15,797 bases of DNA from JBARRS01 sp049644345 (GTDB lineage Bacteria > Actinomycetota > Thermoleophilia > Gaiellales > Gaiellaceae), in NCBI GenBank assembly GCA_049644345.1, contig JBARRS010000074.1:1-15797 (forward strand), read 5' to 3'. A model generated the notes under the pieces. It was not told the DNA's origin and made no database searches. It saw only the letters and a program-made list of their open reading frames with translations. A program made the translations under genes and the position numbers. This document shows, piece by piece, positions 1-7,039 of this stretch (its first letter is position 1; the number at the start of each line of letters is the position of its first letter).

Positions 1-872
1 CCCTCCACCTGGTAGACCGGGTCCGAGTGCGTCGTCGGCCGCGAGGTCTCGGCGCAACCGCCCTGGTCGATCGCGACGTCGCAAAAGACGGCGCCTTCCT
101 TCATCTCCGCGATCATCTCGCGAGTCAGGAGCTTGGGAGCGAGCGCGCCGGGGATCAGCACGGCGCCGATCACGAGGTCCGCCTCCTTCGCCGACTCCTC
201 GATCTGGAGGCTCGAGGACATCAGCAGCGAGACGCGACCGGACATGATCTCCTCGAGGTGACGCATCCGGTCGATAGAGCGCTCGAGGATCGTGACCTGC
301 GCGCCGAGGCCGAGCGCGATCACGGCAGCGTTGTAGCCGACCATGCCGCCGCCGATGATCACGACCTTGCCCGGTGCGACGCCGGCGACGCCCCCCAGGA
401 GCAGGCCCCGGCCGCCGTACGGCTTCTCGAGGTAATGCGCGCCTGCCTGCGCCGCAAGGCGCCCGGCGATCTCGCTCATCGGCGCGAGTAGCGGAAGGCT
501 GCGATCGTCCGTCTCGACGGTCTCGTACGCCACGGCGGTGATGCCGCTCTCGATCAGGGCGCGAGTCAGCGGCTCATCCGCGGCGATATGGAGGTAGGTG
601 AAGAGGACGAGCCCTTCGCGGAGGCGGCGGTACTCCGACTCGACCGGCTCCTTCACCTTCAGCAGCAGCTCGGCCTGCTCCCATGCTTCCTCGACCGGGA
701 CCATGCGCGCGCCCACACGCTCGTACGCGTCATCGCGAAAGGCGCTGCCTAGACCGGCCCCTTGCTCGACGAGAACCTCGTGCCCACGCTGAACAAGCTC
801 GCGCGCCCCCGCCGGCGTCAGCGCGACGCGGTACTCGTCGGCCTTTATTTCCGTGACGACGCCGATCCGCAA
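1..872 (-). CDS. ald: Alanine dehydrogenase, 3' end cut off by the window edge
   Basis: NAD-dependent alanine dehydrogenase (L-alanine to pyruvate plus ammonia, reversible), cytosolic. The visible 290 residues start RIGVVTEIK and cover the N-terminal domain plus most of the NAD domain; the family is about 370 residues, so roughly 80 are missing off the left edge. Visible active-site residues are R15, the pyruvate-binding lysine K74 in KVKEP, the catalytic histidine H95 in TYLHIA and D269 in AIDQGG. The nucleotide loop GGGMVG is at 174-179. The start is TTG at 870-872. It is the only usable start, because an in-frame TAG lies five codons upstream and only GCT, CCA, TTT and GGT come between. 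No Shine-Dalgarno is visible. A TAGGGT box ends 8 nt before the start, so a very short leader is possible but unproven. The gene follows the aldo/keto reductase after 94 bp and may have its own promoter. Confidence 0.95.
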   Translation of the reverse strand, partial: MRIGVVTEIKADEYRVALTPAGARELVQRGHEVLVEQGAGLGSAFRDDAYERVGARMVPVEEAWEQAELLLKVKEPVESEYRRLREGLVLFTYLHIAADEPLTRALIESGITAVAYETVETDDRSLPLLAPMSEIAGRLAAQAGAHYLEKPYGGRGLLLGGVAGVAPGKVVIIGGGMVGYNAAVIALGLGAQVTILERSIDRMRHLEEIMSGRVSLLMSSSLQIEESAKEADLVIGAVLIPGALAPKLLTREMIAEMKEGAVFCDVAIDQGGCAETSRPTTHSDPVYQVE

Positions 873-912
873 AGCTGGAAAACCCTAGCTCGTCGCCGGT
901 TTCGTCGCGAGG

Positions 913-938
913 GTCCGCCCGGCCGTCGGCCGGTGGAC
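913..938. repeat. Inverted repeat between the aldo/keto reductase and ald
   Basis: The 94-bp gap holds an inverted repeat with arms CCGGCCG and CGGCCGG around a single T, flanked by outer arms GTCC and GGAC offset by a 2-versus-1 nt bulge. As RNA the innermost pairs must open to form a loop. No T-run follows on the minus strand, so it is not a classical intrinsic terminator. It could be an operator for ald, a processing or stability hairpin for the upstream transcript, or chance in GC-rich DNA. Confidence 0.4.
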
Positions 939-966
939 GGTGCCATACCAAGGGGCAGGGGCGAGG

Positions 967-1749
967 TCAGGGCGCTCCCGCAAGCCGCGCGACGAGGCTC
1001 CGCTCCTCAGGGCCGAGCCAGGGCGGTGAGCCTGCGACAGCGTTCTCCCGCGCGTGCTCCGGACTCCGCGTCGCCGGGATCGCGACGTCCACGCGCTCGT
1101 CCGAGAGGACCCACTTGAGCAGGGCCTGCGGCCACGTCTCGACGCCGAACTCGCGTAGAGGTGCGAGCTCGTCGCCCGACGGCGAACGGGCGCGCTGCAC
1201 ACCCGGCCCGCCGAGCGGCCGCATCACGATCAGGGCGAGACCGAGCTGCTCCGCGAGCGGGAGCAGCCGCTCCTCGGACTCGCGCTCGTACGGGTTGTAC
1301 GGGACCTGCACCGTCTCGAACCGCCCGCTGCGCATCGCCTCTTCGAGCTCACCGAAGTCGCCGGGATCGTAGTGGGTGACACCCAGGCGGTCGATGCGGC
1401 CCTGCTCGCGCTCCTCGCTGAGCCAGCGCAGGTGATCCCGCCAGAGGACGAGGTTGTGCACTTGCTCGATCTCGACGTGGCCGTACCACTCCAGCTGGCG
1501 CTCGTACTGGGCTCGGCCTTCGTCGACGGTCCGTGCCCAGATCTTGGTCGCGATCGTGACCTCCTGCCGCCTGTCGCGCAGGGCGACACTCAGCGCGTGC
1601 TCTGCGCCTCGGTACATCGGCGACGAGTCGACCAGGCGGATTCCCGACTCGATGGCCGCACTGACGACCTCGGTCGCGAGCTCGGCGTCCCGGTCGAACG
1701 TGTTCCAGGTTCCGAGCCCGACGACGGGCCCGAGCCCCCGCTCCTCCAC
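967..1749 (-). CDS. Aldo/keto reductase family oxidoreductase
   Basis: NADP(H)-type aldo/keto reductase with a TIM-barrel fold; the substrate cannot be read from sequence. The 260-residue protein shows GLGTWNTF at the first strand and the catalytic tetrad D41 and Y46 (DSSPMYRGAE), K69 (ATK) and H98 (VHN). RLGVTHYDP (121-129) and VPYNPYERE (149-157) fit the family's middle strands, and ALLKWVLSDERVDVAIPATRSPEH (209-232) fits the C-terminal cofactor-binding part. It is shorter than the usual 280-330 residues. The GTG start at 1747-1749 shares one nucleotide with the stop of the peptidase upstream (TAGTG), and GAGG lies 7 nt before it, so translation is probably coupled. Longer readings upstream in this frame lie within the peptidase gene and are not needed by the fold. 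The pairing with a peptidase suggests peptide or amino-acid catabolism, but this is weak inference. Confidence 0.9.
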   Translation of the reverse strand: MEERGLGPVVGLGTWNTFDRDAELATEVVSAAIESGIRLVDSSPMYRGAEHALSVALRDRRQEVTIATKIWARTVDEGRAQYERQLEWYGHVEIEQVHNLVLWRDHLRWLSEEREQGRIDRLGVTHYDPGDFGELEEAMRSGRFETVQVPYNPYERESEERLLPLAEQLGLALIVMRPLGGPGVQRARSPSGDELAPLREFGVETWPQALLKWVLSDERVDVAIPATRSPEHARENAVAGSPPWLGPEERSLVARLAGAP

Positions 1750-2870
1750 TAAGCGGCCTCGCGGGCAGCGTCGACGAGCCCGAGCGTCACCTCGACCATC
1801 CCCTCGAGGTCGGCGACCGCGATGTGCTCGTCGGCCGTGTGGATCTGCGCCATCCCGTTTGCAAGATTGAGGCACTGGAGCCCGCGCTCGTTGAAGACGT
1901 TCGCGTCGGCCGCACCGCCGGAGAGGCCGTAGCGCACCTCTCGGCCGCTCCGTTCCAGCGCCTCGGTGGCGATCCGGACCGGCGGGTCGTCGCGGTGGAA
2001 GCGGTAGCCCCTGTAGCTCTTCCGGACCTTGGTCTCGACGTCGCACTCGCCGAGCTGGGCTGCGAACGTGAACGAGTCGAGCATCTCCTGGACGACCTCG
2101 GCGAGCTTGCGCTCGTCGTGGGAGCGCGCCTCGGCATCGAACGTGCACCACTCTGGAACGATGTTCCCGGCCGTCCCGCCCGTGATCACCCCGACGTTGG
2201 CGGTCGTCTCCTCATCGAGTCGGCCCAGCCTGAGGTCGCCGATCGCGCGGGCCGCCGCGGCAATGGCGGAACGTCCCTCCTCTGGATACATGCCCGAGTG
2301 GGCGGCTCGCCCGTGGAATCGAACTTCGAGCGCCTCCGCATGGGGCGCTCCGAGGATGACGTCGCCGATCGGCGCGGCGTGGTCGTAGACGAAGCCCACC
2401 TGTGCCCGGAGCTTGTCCTGGTCGAACGCCTGGGCGCCGAGCAGGCCGACCTCCTCCTTCGGCGTGAACAGAAGCTCGATGCCGCCGTGCGCCCGCCGAT
2501 CCTCGATCACGCGACGAACGGCTTCGAGCATGACTGCAACCGCGGCCTTGTTGTCGGCGCCGAGAATCGTGCCGCCCGCGTTGCGGACGACGCCGTCCTC
2601 GACGACCGGCTCGATCGGTCCTTCCGGCGGAACGGTGTCGAGATGGGCGCACAAGAAGATGGGCACACCGCCGCCGGTCGGCTCGAGCCCACAGTGGAGA
2701 TTTCCGATCGTGGAGTCGACCCGCGCGCCGGCGTCGTCCTCCGCGACGTCGAGCCCCAGCATCCGCAGATAGCCGATCACTTCGTCCGCGACCCTGCGCT
2801 CTTCGCCCGGCGGGCTCGGAAGCGCCGCGAGCTCTGTGAAGAGGGTCAGAACATCCGGCACCGTTGACAT
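1749..2870 (-). CDS. M20-family metallopeptidase, peptidase T-like
   Basis: Cytosolic zinc aminopeptidase of the M20 family, closest in pattern to tripeptidase T. The 373-residue length is slightly below PepT (about 400). The co-catalytic metal ligands are all present: H76 in CAHLDTV, D106 in LGADNKA, the catalytic and ligand pair E139/E140 in PKEEVGL, D163 in VYDHA and H344 in QIHTADEH. The inserted dimerisation domain spans about 175-285 with the typical RAAHSGMYPEEGRSAI stretch at 188-203. The ATG at 2868-2870 is preceded by a -10-like TAAGAT only 6 nt away, so the mRNA may be leaderless. The gene diverges from the PAS gene across 29 bp and overlaps the aldo/keto reductase by 1 nt. The alternative is another M20 deacylase or dipeptidase; the exact substrate is uncertain. 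Confidence 0.92.
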   Translation of the reverse strand: MSTVPDVLTLFTELAALPSPPGEERRVADEVIGYLRMLGLDVAEDDAGARVDSTIGNLHCGLEPTGGGVPIFLCAHLDTVPPEGPIEPVVEDGVVRNAGGTILGADNKAAVAVMLEAVRRVIEDRRAHGGIELLFTPKEEVGLLGAQAFDQDKLRAQVGFVYDHAAPIGDVILGAPHAEALEVRFHGRAAHSGMYPEEGRSAIAAAARAIGDLRLGRLDEETTANVGVITGGTAGNIVPEWCTFDAEARSHDERKLAEVVQEMLDSFTFAAQLGECDVETKVRKSYRGYRFHRDDPPVRIATEALERSGREVRYGLSGGAADANVFNERGLQCLNLANGMAQIHTADEHIAVADLEGMVEVTLGLVDAAREAA

Positions 2871-2876
2871 GCGGCG

Positions 2877-2904
2877 ATCTTAGAGGGAGGTTTTACGCTG
2901 TGAC
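2877..2904 (-). promoter_or_regulatory. Candidate leaderless promoter of the peptidase gene
   Basis: On the minus strand TAAGAT (2882 to 2877) is separated by 16 nt from GTCACA (2904 to 2899), a 4-of-6 match to TTGACA. The -10 box ends 6 nt before the ATG, which puts the expected transcription start at or next to the A of the start codon. No Shine-Dalgarno precedes this ATG, consistent with a leaderless transcript. The -35 box overlaps the PAS gene start codon on the other strand. Inferred by eye. Confidence 0.45.
2883..2890 (+). promoter_or_regulatory. Ribosome binding site of the PAS gene
   Basis: GAGGGAGG is a strong anti-16S match ending 9 nt before the GTG at 2900. It decides the start in favour of 2900 over the ATG at 2864, which has no such signal and overlaps the divergent peptidase gene. 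Confidence 0.75.
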
Positions 2905-3250
2905 GGTCTCCGATGCGGCGATCCAGAGCACCCTGCTGGGGGACGCGATCGATAGTGCGCCCCTCGCCGTCTTCGTCGCGGACGAGGCGATGCGCTACGT
3001 CGCGGTGAACCAGTATGCGTGCGAGATGCTCGGATACAGCCGGGAGGAGCTGCTCGCGCTCCGGATCACCGACGTCTCGGCATATGCCGGTGCGGAGCAC
3101 GAGTACGCCGAGGTCGTCGCCCACCGGCGGACCGGAGGCGTTTCGACACTGCGGCGCAGCGACGGGACGGAGCTCGCCTTCCGTTACCGAACCGGCGAGA
3201 CGAAGGTCGCCGGGATGACGTTCTACGTCGCCGTCGGCTGGCCCGAGTAA
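2900..3250 (+). CDS. Single PAS-domain protein without output domain
   Basis: Small sensor-like protein of 116 residues consisting almost only of one PAS domain. The region APLAVFVADEAMRYVAVNQ (20-38) and ACEMLGYSREELLALRITDVS (40-60) is the PAS core with the usual NxxACExLGYSREEL pattern. RRSDGTELAFRYR (85-97) is the later hairpin and TFYVAVGWPE the end. There is no kinase, GGDEF, HTH or membrane segment. It is the only plus-strand gene in the window. It diverges from the peptidase across 29 bp, and its last 28 nt overlap the end of pyrG on the other strand. The start is GTG at 2900, chosen for its strong ribosome binding site. The ligand is unknown. It could act as a free-standing sensor or partner another protein; which one cannot be read here. 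Confidence 0.85.
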   Translation: MTVSDAAIQSTLLGDAIDSAPLAVFVADEAMRYVAVNQYACEMLGYSREELLALRITDVSAYAGAEHEYAEVVAHRRTGGVSTLRRSDGTELAFRYRTGETKVAGMTFYVAVGWPE

Positions 3251-4878
3251 GCGGCGCCGACCCGCTCGCGCGAGCGGACGAGGGCGGCCCCGACGAAGTC
3301 ACGGAAGAGCGGCGCCGGCCGCGTGGGCCGCGACTTGAACTCCGGGTGGAACTGACTGGCGACGAACCAGGGATGATCCGCAAGCTCGACGATCTCGACG
3401 AGGCGCCCTTCCTGGAACGTGCCTGAGACGACGAGGCCTGAGTCGACCAGCCGCGGGCGGAAGTGGTTGTTCACCTCGTACCGGTGCCGGTGGCGCTCGT
3501 GGATCACCGGCTCGCCGTATGCCTCGAATGCGCGCGTGCCGTCGAGCAGCTCGACCGCCTGCGCCCCCAGGCGCATCGTGCCCCCGAGGTCCTCGATCTC
3601 CTTCTGCTCGGGGAGCAGGTCGATGACCGGGTACGGCGTCTCCGGGTCCATTTCCGTCGAGTTGGCACCCTCGAGGCCGGTCACGTGGCGGGCGAACTCG
3701 GAAACCGCGACGTGCATCCCCAGGCACAGGCCGAGGTACGGGATCCCGCGCTCGCGGGCAACCCGGCAGGCAAGGACCTTTCCCTCCCAGCCGCGTGAGC
3801 CGAAGCCGCCGGGGACGAGCACGCCGTCGACCTGGTCGAGCTCGGCCTCCGCCTCTTCGAGCGACATGCCTTCGGCGTCGAACCAGCGGACGTCGACCGC
3901 GCAGCGATGGTGAACGCCGGCGTGCTTGAGCGCCTCGTGAACCGAGAGGTAGGCGTCTCGGAGCTTGACGTACTTGCCGACGAGCGCGATCCGGATGACC
4001 CCTTCGCGCTCGGCGATGCGCTCGGTCAGCTCGAGCCACTCGCCCAGCTCGGCCTCGCCGCCCGGCAGGCCGAGCTTCTCGCAAACCAGCGCGTCGAAGC
4101 CCTCCGCCTGCAGGGCCGAGGGCACGAGGTAGAGATCGCTGACGTCGTTGTTCGCGATCACGGCTCGGGCCTCGATGTCGGCGAAGAGCGCGATCTTCTC
4201 GCGGATGTCGGCCGAGATCGAGTCGCGGGAGCGCGCGACCACGATGTCAGGATGGATACCGATTCGGCGCAGCTCGTTGACGGAGTGCTGCGTCGGCTTC
4301 GTCTTCAGCTCGCCCGCCGCCTCGATGAAGGGGACGAGCGTGACGTGGACGTAGAGGACGTTCTCGGCACCCGCCTCCCGGCGGAACTGGCGGATCGCCT
4401 CCAGGAAGGGAAGCGACTCGATGTCGCCGACCGTACCCCCGATCTCGGTGATGACGACGTCGCAGTCACTCGCCTCCGCCGAGGCGCTGATCCGCTCCTT
4501 GATCTCGTTCGTGATGTGCGGGATCACCTGCACGGTCGAACCGAGGTACTCGCCCTTTCGTTCCTTGCGGATGACGCGGTCCCAGATCGCGCCGGCGGTG
4601 TGGTTCGAGGCGCGTGAGAGGTTCTCGTCGATGAACCGCTCGTAGTGACCGATGTCGAGGTCGGTCTCGGCGCCGTCCTCGGTGACGAAGACCTCCCCGT
4701 GCTGGAATGGGCTCATCGTGCCCGGGTCGACGTTGATGTACGGGTCGAACTTCTGGACCTGCACTTTGAGGCCGCGAGCCTTCAGCAGCCGGCCGAGCGA
4801 CGCGGCAGTGATGCCTTTTCCGAGAGACGAGACGACGCCGCCGGTTACGAAGACGTACTTCGTCGGCCGCGCTGCCAC
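3223..4878 (-). CDS. pyrG: CTP synthase (glutamine-hydrolysing)
   Basis: Converts UTP to CTP with ATP and glutamine, the last step of pyrimidine nucleotide synthesis. The 551-residue length is typical. The N-terminal synthetase domain (1-270) shows the P-loop GGVVSSLGKG (13-22), FDPYINVDPGTMSPFQHGEV (44-63) and EIGGTVGDIES (145-155). The class I glutamine amidotransferase domain (about 295-535) has the oxyanion region VLVPGGFGSRG, nucleophile C385 in LGLCLGMH, and the remaining triad H511 and E513 in QFHPEF. The residue after GM is H389, where Q is usual in this motif. The start is GTG at 4876-4878, directly before AARPTKYVFVTGG. No close Shine-Dalgarno is present; AGGGG lies 13 nt upstream. 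It follows the SRPBCC gene after 79 bp. Confidence 0.97.
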   Translation of the reverse strand: MAARPTKYVFVTGGVVSSLGKGITAASLGRLLKARGLKVQVQKFDPYINVDPGTMSPFQHGEVFVTEDGAETDLDIGHYERFIDENLSRASNHTAGAIWDRVIRKERKGEYLGSTVQVIPHITNEIKERISASAEASDCDVVITEIGGTVGDIESLPFLEAIRQFRREAGAENVLYVHVTLVPFIEAAGELKTKPTQHSVNELRRIGIHPDIVVARSRDSISADIREKIALFADIEARAVIANNDVSDLYLVPSALQAEGFDALVCEKLGLPGGEAELGEWLELTERIAEREGVIRIALVGKYVKLRDAYLSVHEALKHAGVHHRCAVDVRWFDAEGMSLEEAEAELDQVDGVLVPGGFGSRGWEGKVLACRVARERGIPYLGLCLGMHVAVSEFARHVTGLEGANSTEMDPETPYPVIDLLPEQKEIEDLGGTMRLGAQAVELLDGTRAFEAYGEPVIHERHRHRYEVNNHFRPRLVDSGLVVSGTFQEGRLVEIVELADHPWFVASQFHPEFKSRPTRPAPLFRDFVGAALVRSRERVGAAYSGQPTAT

Positions 4879-4957
4879 TAGCGCCGTCGACCCCTGATCC
4901 CGATCACGGGACTACACCGTACCATCGCGGCCCGGATCGTACGAAGCGGCCAGGACG
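4879..4957 (-). other. Leader region of pyrG
   Basis: This 79-bp gap separates the SRPBCC stop from the pyrG GTG. On the minus strand it holds TACGAT and TACGGT, either of which could be a -10 box, but neither has a convincing -35. Nearer the gene is a short stem, CCCG and CGGG around TGAT. Some bacteria control pyrG by reiterative transcription from an initial G-run or by attenuation; no G-run start or T-tailed terminator is evident here. A promoter is plausible but not demonstrated. Confidence 0.3.
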
Positions 4958-5380
4958 TCAGAGCTCGGCCGCGGTCTGGCAGAGGGCGTGCAGACGCAGG
5001 AGCGCCTTGCGCGGCAGAGAGCGGCGTAGACCGACGAGCCACGGGCCGCGGATCCCGAGCCAGGCAAGCGTTCGCTCTGGTTCCTTCTCGGTCAGGCGCA
5101 GCTCGACGTCGAGCCGCTCGCCCGTGAAGTGCCAGGCGATCCGCTCGGGCGGTTCGACCTCGAGGACGATCAGCATCCCGCTCATCTCGGGCGTGCGGAA
5201 GAGGGTTGGACGGCCGGTGCCGAAGAGGCGCCACCGCGCACCCGGGGCGAGACCGCGGCGGTCCGGTTCGACTCCGCCGACGCCGGGCCACCAGTCCGAG
5301 AAGTGATGCGGCTCGGCGAGGAAGCGCCAGACATCATCGCGTGGGGCGAGCAGCTCGTGCTGGGCGAAGACGTGCGGCAC
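4958..5380 (-). CDS. SRPBCC (START/polyketide-cyclase fold) protein
   Basis: Small cytosolic protein of 140 residues with the SRPBCC helix-grip pattern: an N-terminal strand HVFAQHELLAPRDDVWRFL (3-21), the loop PHHFSDWWPGVGGVEPD (24-40), central strands GARWRLFG and MLIVLEVEPPERIAWHF (69-85), a strand DVELRLTE, and a C-terminal helix after RSLPRKALLRL. The family binds hydrophobic ligands or acts as a chaperone or cyclase. No ligand can be assigned. The start is GTG at 5378-5380, 33 bp after the recN stop, with no clear Shine-Dalgarno close by. It may be the last gene of the tlyA-nadK-recN transcript. There is no signal peptide or membrane segment. Confidence 0.82.
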   Translation of the reverse strand: MPHVFAQHELLAPRDDVWRFLAEPHHFSDWWPGVGGVEPDRRGLAPGARWRLFGTGRPTLFRTPEMSGMLIVLEVEPPERIAWHFTGERLDVELRLTEKEPERTLAWLGIRGPWLVGLRRSLPRKALLRLHALCQTAAEL

Positions 5381-5413
5381 CGCCGAAGTGTTGCGCTTCC
5401 GCAGAGGCCGCCG

Positions 5414-7039
5414 TTAGGAGAGCGTCTGGAGGAACTCCTGGCCGCCGAGCATCCGCTGGATCTCGTCCCGGCGCTCGTCCTCGTCAAGCGGCTCGATGCG
5501 CGTATATGTCGGGTCGCCCGGCACCTTCTCGACTCGGAAGTGGCGGTCGGCCCGCGAGGCGATCTGCGGCAGGTGCGTGATCGTCACCACCTGCGCCCGC
5601 TCGGCCAGTCGTCGCAGCGTCTCTCCGACCGCGTGCGCGGTCTCGCCTCCGATGCCTGCATCGATCTCGTCGAAGACCATCGTCTCGCCCCCGGCCACCG
5701 CCGCGATCGCAAGCGCGATTCGCGAGAGCTCCCCGCCGGAGGCGGTCTCGGCGACGGGAGCGAACGGCAGCCCTGCGTTCGGGCGGATCAGGAACGAGAC
5801 CGTGTCCGAACCCGCCGCGCTGGGCTCACGGTCGGCCAGCTCGGCCCGAAACTCGCCTTCTCCGAGCCCGATCTCACGGAGCTCGGCTGCGACGGCCTCC
5901 GCGAACGACCCGACGGCTCCTGCGCGCGCCGCGCGAAGCTCTTCCGTCAACGACGCGACGCGGACCTCTGCAGCAGCGAGCGCTTCGCCTGCGGCGGCGG
6001 CAGGGTCGACCCCCTCCCCGAGCGCGTCGAGCTCGGCCCGCGCCTCGGTCGCCCGAGCAAGCAGCTCGTCGTACGAAGCACAGTGGAAGCGCCGTTTTGC
6101 CTCGACAATCCGGTCGAGCTCGGCCTCGATCTGCTCGAGCCGTCCCGGTTCGGCCTCGAGCGTGTCGAGAAAGCCCCGGAGCTCGCTCGCCGTCTCGCGC
6201 AGGCGGAGCTCGACGTCCCTGAGCTCCTCGCCCGCGAGCTGAAGTTCCGAAGCGAGCCGCTCGAGGGGCGCAACCGCCCGCTCGGCGACGGCCACGAACG
6301 AGGCCGCCCCGTCGCCGTCTTCGGGCGCGAGCGCGGCCGCGGCCGCCGCCACTCCCCCTGCGAGCTCGGTCACGTGGCGCAGCCGCTCACGTTCGCCGCG
6401 GAGCGACTCCTCGGTCCCCGCTTCCATCCCCTCCGTGTCTTCGACGAGCGCGCGCAGCTCTCCGAGCCGGGCCTCCGCGGCCGCTGCACCGCGCTCGGTC
6501 TCCTCCCAGCGCCGTCGCGCAGCCTGGAGCTCGCGCCACGCCCGTCCTGCAGCCTGACGACGTTCGAGCTGCTCCTCACCGACGAACGCGTCCAGGACGT
6601 CGAGCTGGTACGAGGGACGGGCAAGACGACGCTGTTCGAACTGCCCCGACATCGCGATCAGCCGCTCGCCGGCCGTGGCCAGGTCCTCACGAGCGGCGCT
6701 TCGGCCCCAGGCGTAGGCCCGCGTTCTCCCGTCCGCGAACACGCGCCGCGCAAGCACGAGCCCCTCCTCGTCCTCCGGACGCAGCTCGGCGAGCGTCTCG
6801 AGCCCTTCCTCCTCGAGCAGCCCCTCCGGGAGATCGAGCTCGGCCTCGACGTAAGCCTCTTGGCCGTCGGCCCCAACCATCGCAACGTCTCCTTTGGCAC
6901 CCAGCAGTAGCCCGACCGCCTGGGCGAGAATCGTCTTTCCCGCCCCCGTTTCGCCCGTGATCGCGTTCAAGCCCCCCGCGAGCTCGAGTTCTGCCTCGCG
7001 GATCAGGACGAGGTTCTCGACACGCAGCCTACGAAGCAA
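5414..7039 (-). CDS. recN: DNA repair protein RecN
   Basis: SMC-like ATPase that acts early in recombinational repair of double-strand breaks. The 541 residues are slightly short for the family (about 550-570). Visible are the N-terminal motif LRRLRVENLVLI, Walker A GETGAGKT (29-36), the Q-loop region MSGQFEQRRLA (130-140), a long Ala/Glu/Arg/Leu-rich coiled coil (about 155-375), the ABC signature SGGEL (434-438) and Walker B MVFDEIDAGIGG (454-465). THLPQIAS (488-495) carries the switch histidine. The Q-loop segment differs from the common HGQHEHQ form. The start is TTG at 7037-7039, supported by GGGAG 4-5 nt upstream; it overlaps the nadK stop by 11 nt, so the two are likely co-translated. 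Confidence 0.96.
   Translation of the reverse strand: MLRRLRVENLVLIREAELELAGGLNAITGETGAGKTILAQAVGLLLGAKGDVAMVGADGQEAYVEAELDLPEGLLEEEGLETLAELRPEDEEGLVLARRVFADGRTRAYAWGRSAAREDLATAGERLIAMSGQFEQRRLARPSYQLDVLDAFVGEEQLERRQAAGRAWRELQAARRRWEETERGAAAAEARLGELRALVEDTEGMEAGTEESLRGERERLRHVTELAGGVAAAAAALAPEDGDGAASFVAVAERAVAPLERLASELQLAGEELRDVELRLRETASELRGFLDTLEAEPGRLEQIEAELDRIVEAKRRFHCASYDELLARATEARAELDALGEGVDPAAAAGEALAAAEVRVASLTEELRAARAGAVGSFAEAVAAELREIGLGEGEFRAELADREPSAAGSDTVSFLIRPNAGLPFAPVAETASGGELSRIALAIAAVAGGETMVFDEIDAGIGGETAHAVGETLRRLAERAQVVTITHLPQIASRADRHFRVEKVPGDPTYTRIEPLDEDERRDEIQRMLGGQEFLQTLS

Noticed and set aside
2864..2869. Perfect TTGACA on the plus strand as a -35 box for the PAS gene
   Set aside because: No -10 match occurs at 16-18 nt spacing, and transcription from there would begin inside or after the ribosome binding site.
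2864..2899. Upstream ATG start for the PAS gene at 2864
   Set aside because: It lacks a ribosome binding site and overlaps the peptidase start. The GTG at 2900 has a strong GAGGGAGG at good spacing, and the added residues are not PAS-like.
5129..6910. 593-codon open frame on the plus strand opposite recN
   Set aside because: It is a mirror frame of a well-supported minus-strand gene. GC-rich codon use removes stop codons from antisense frames, and the translation is an Arg/Leu/Glu-rich sequence with no recognisable domain.
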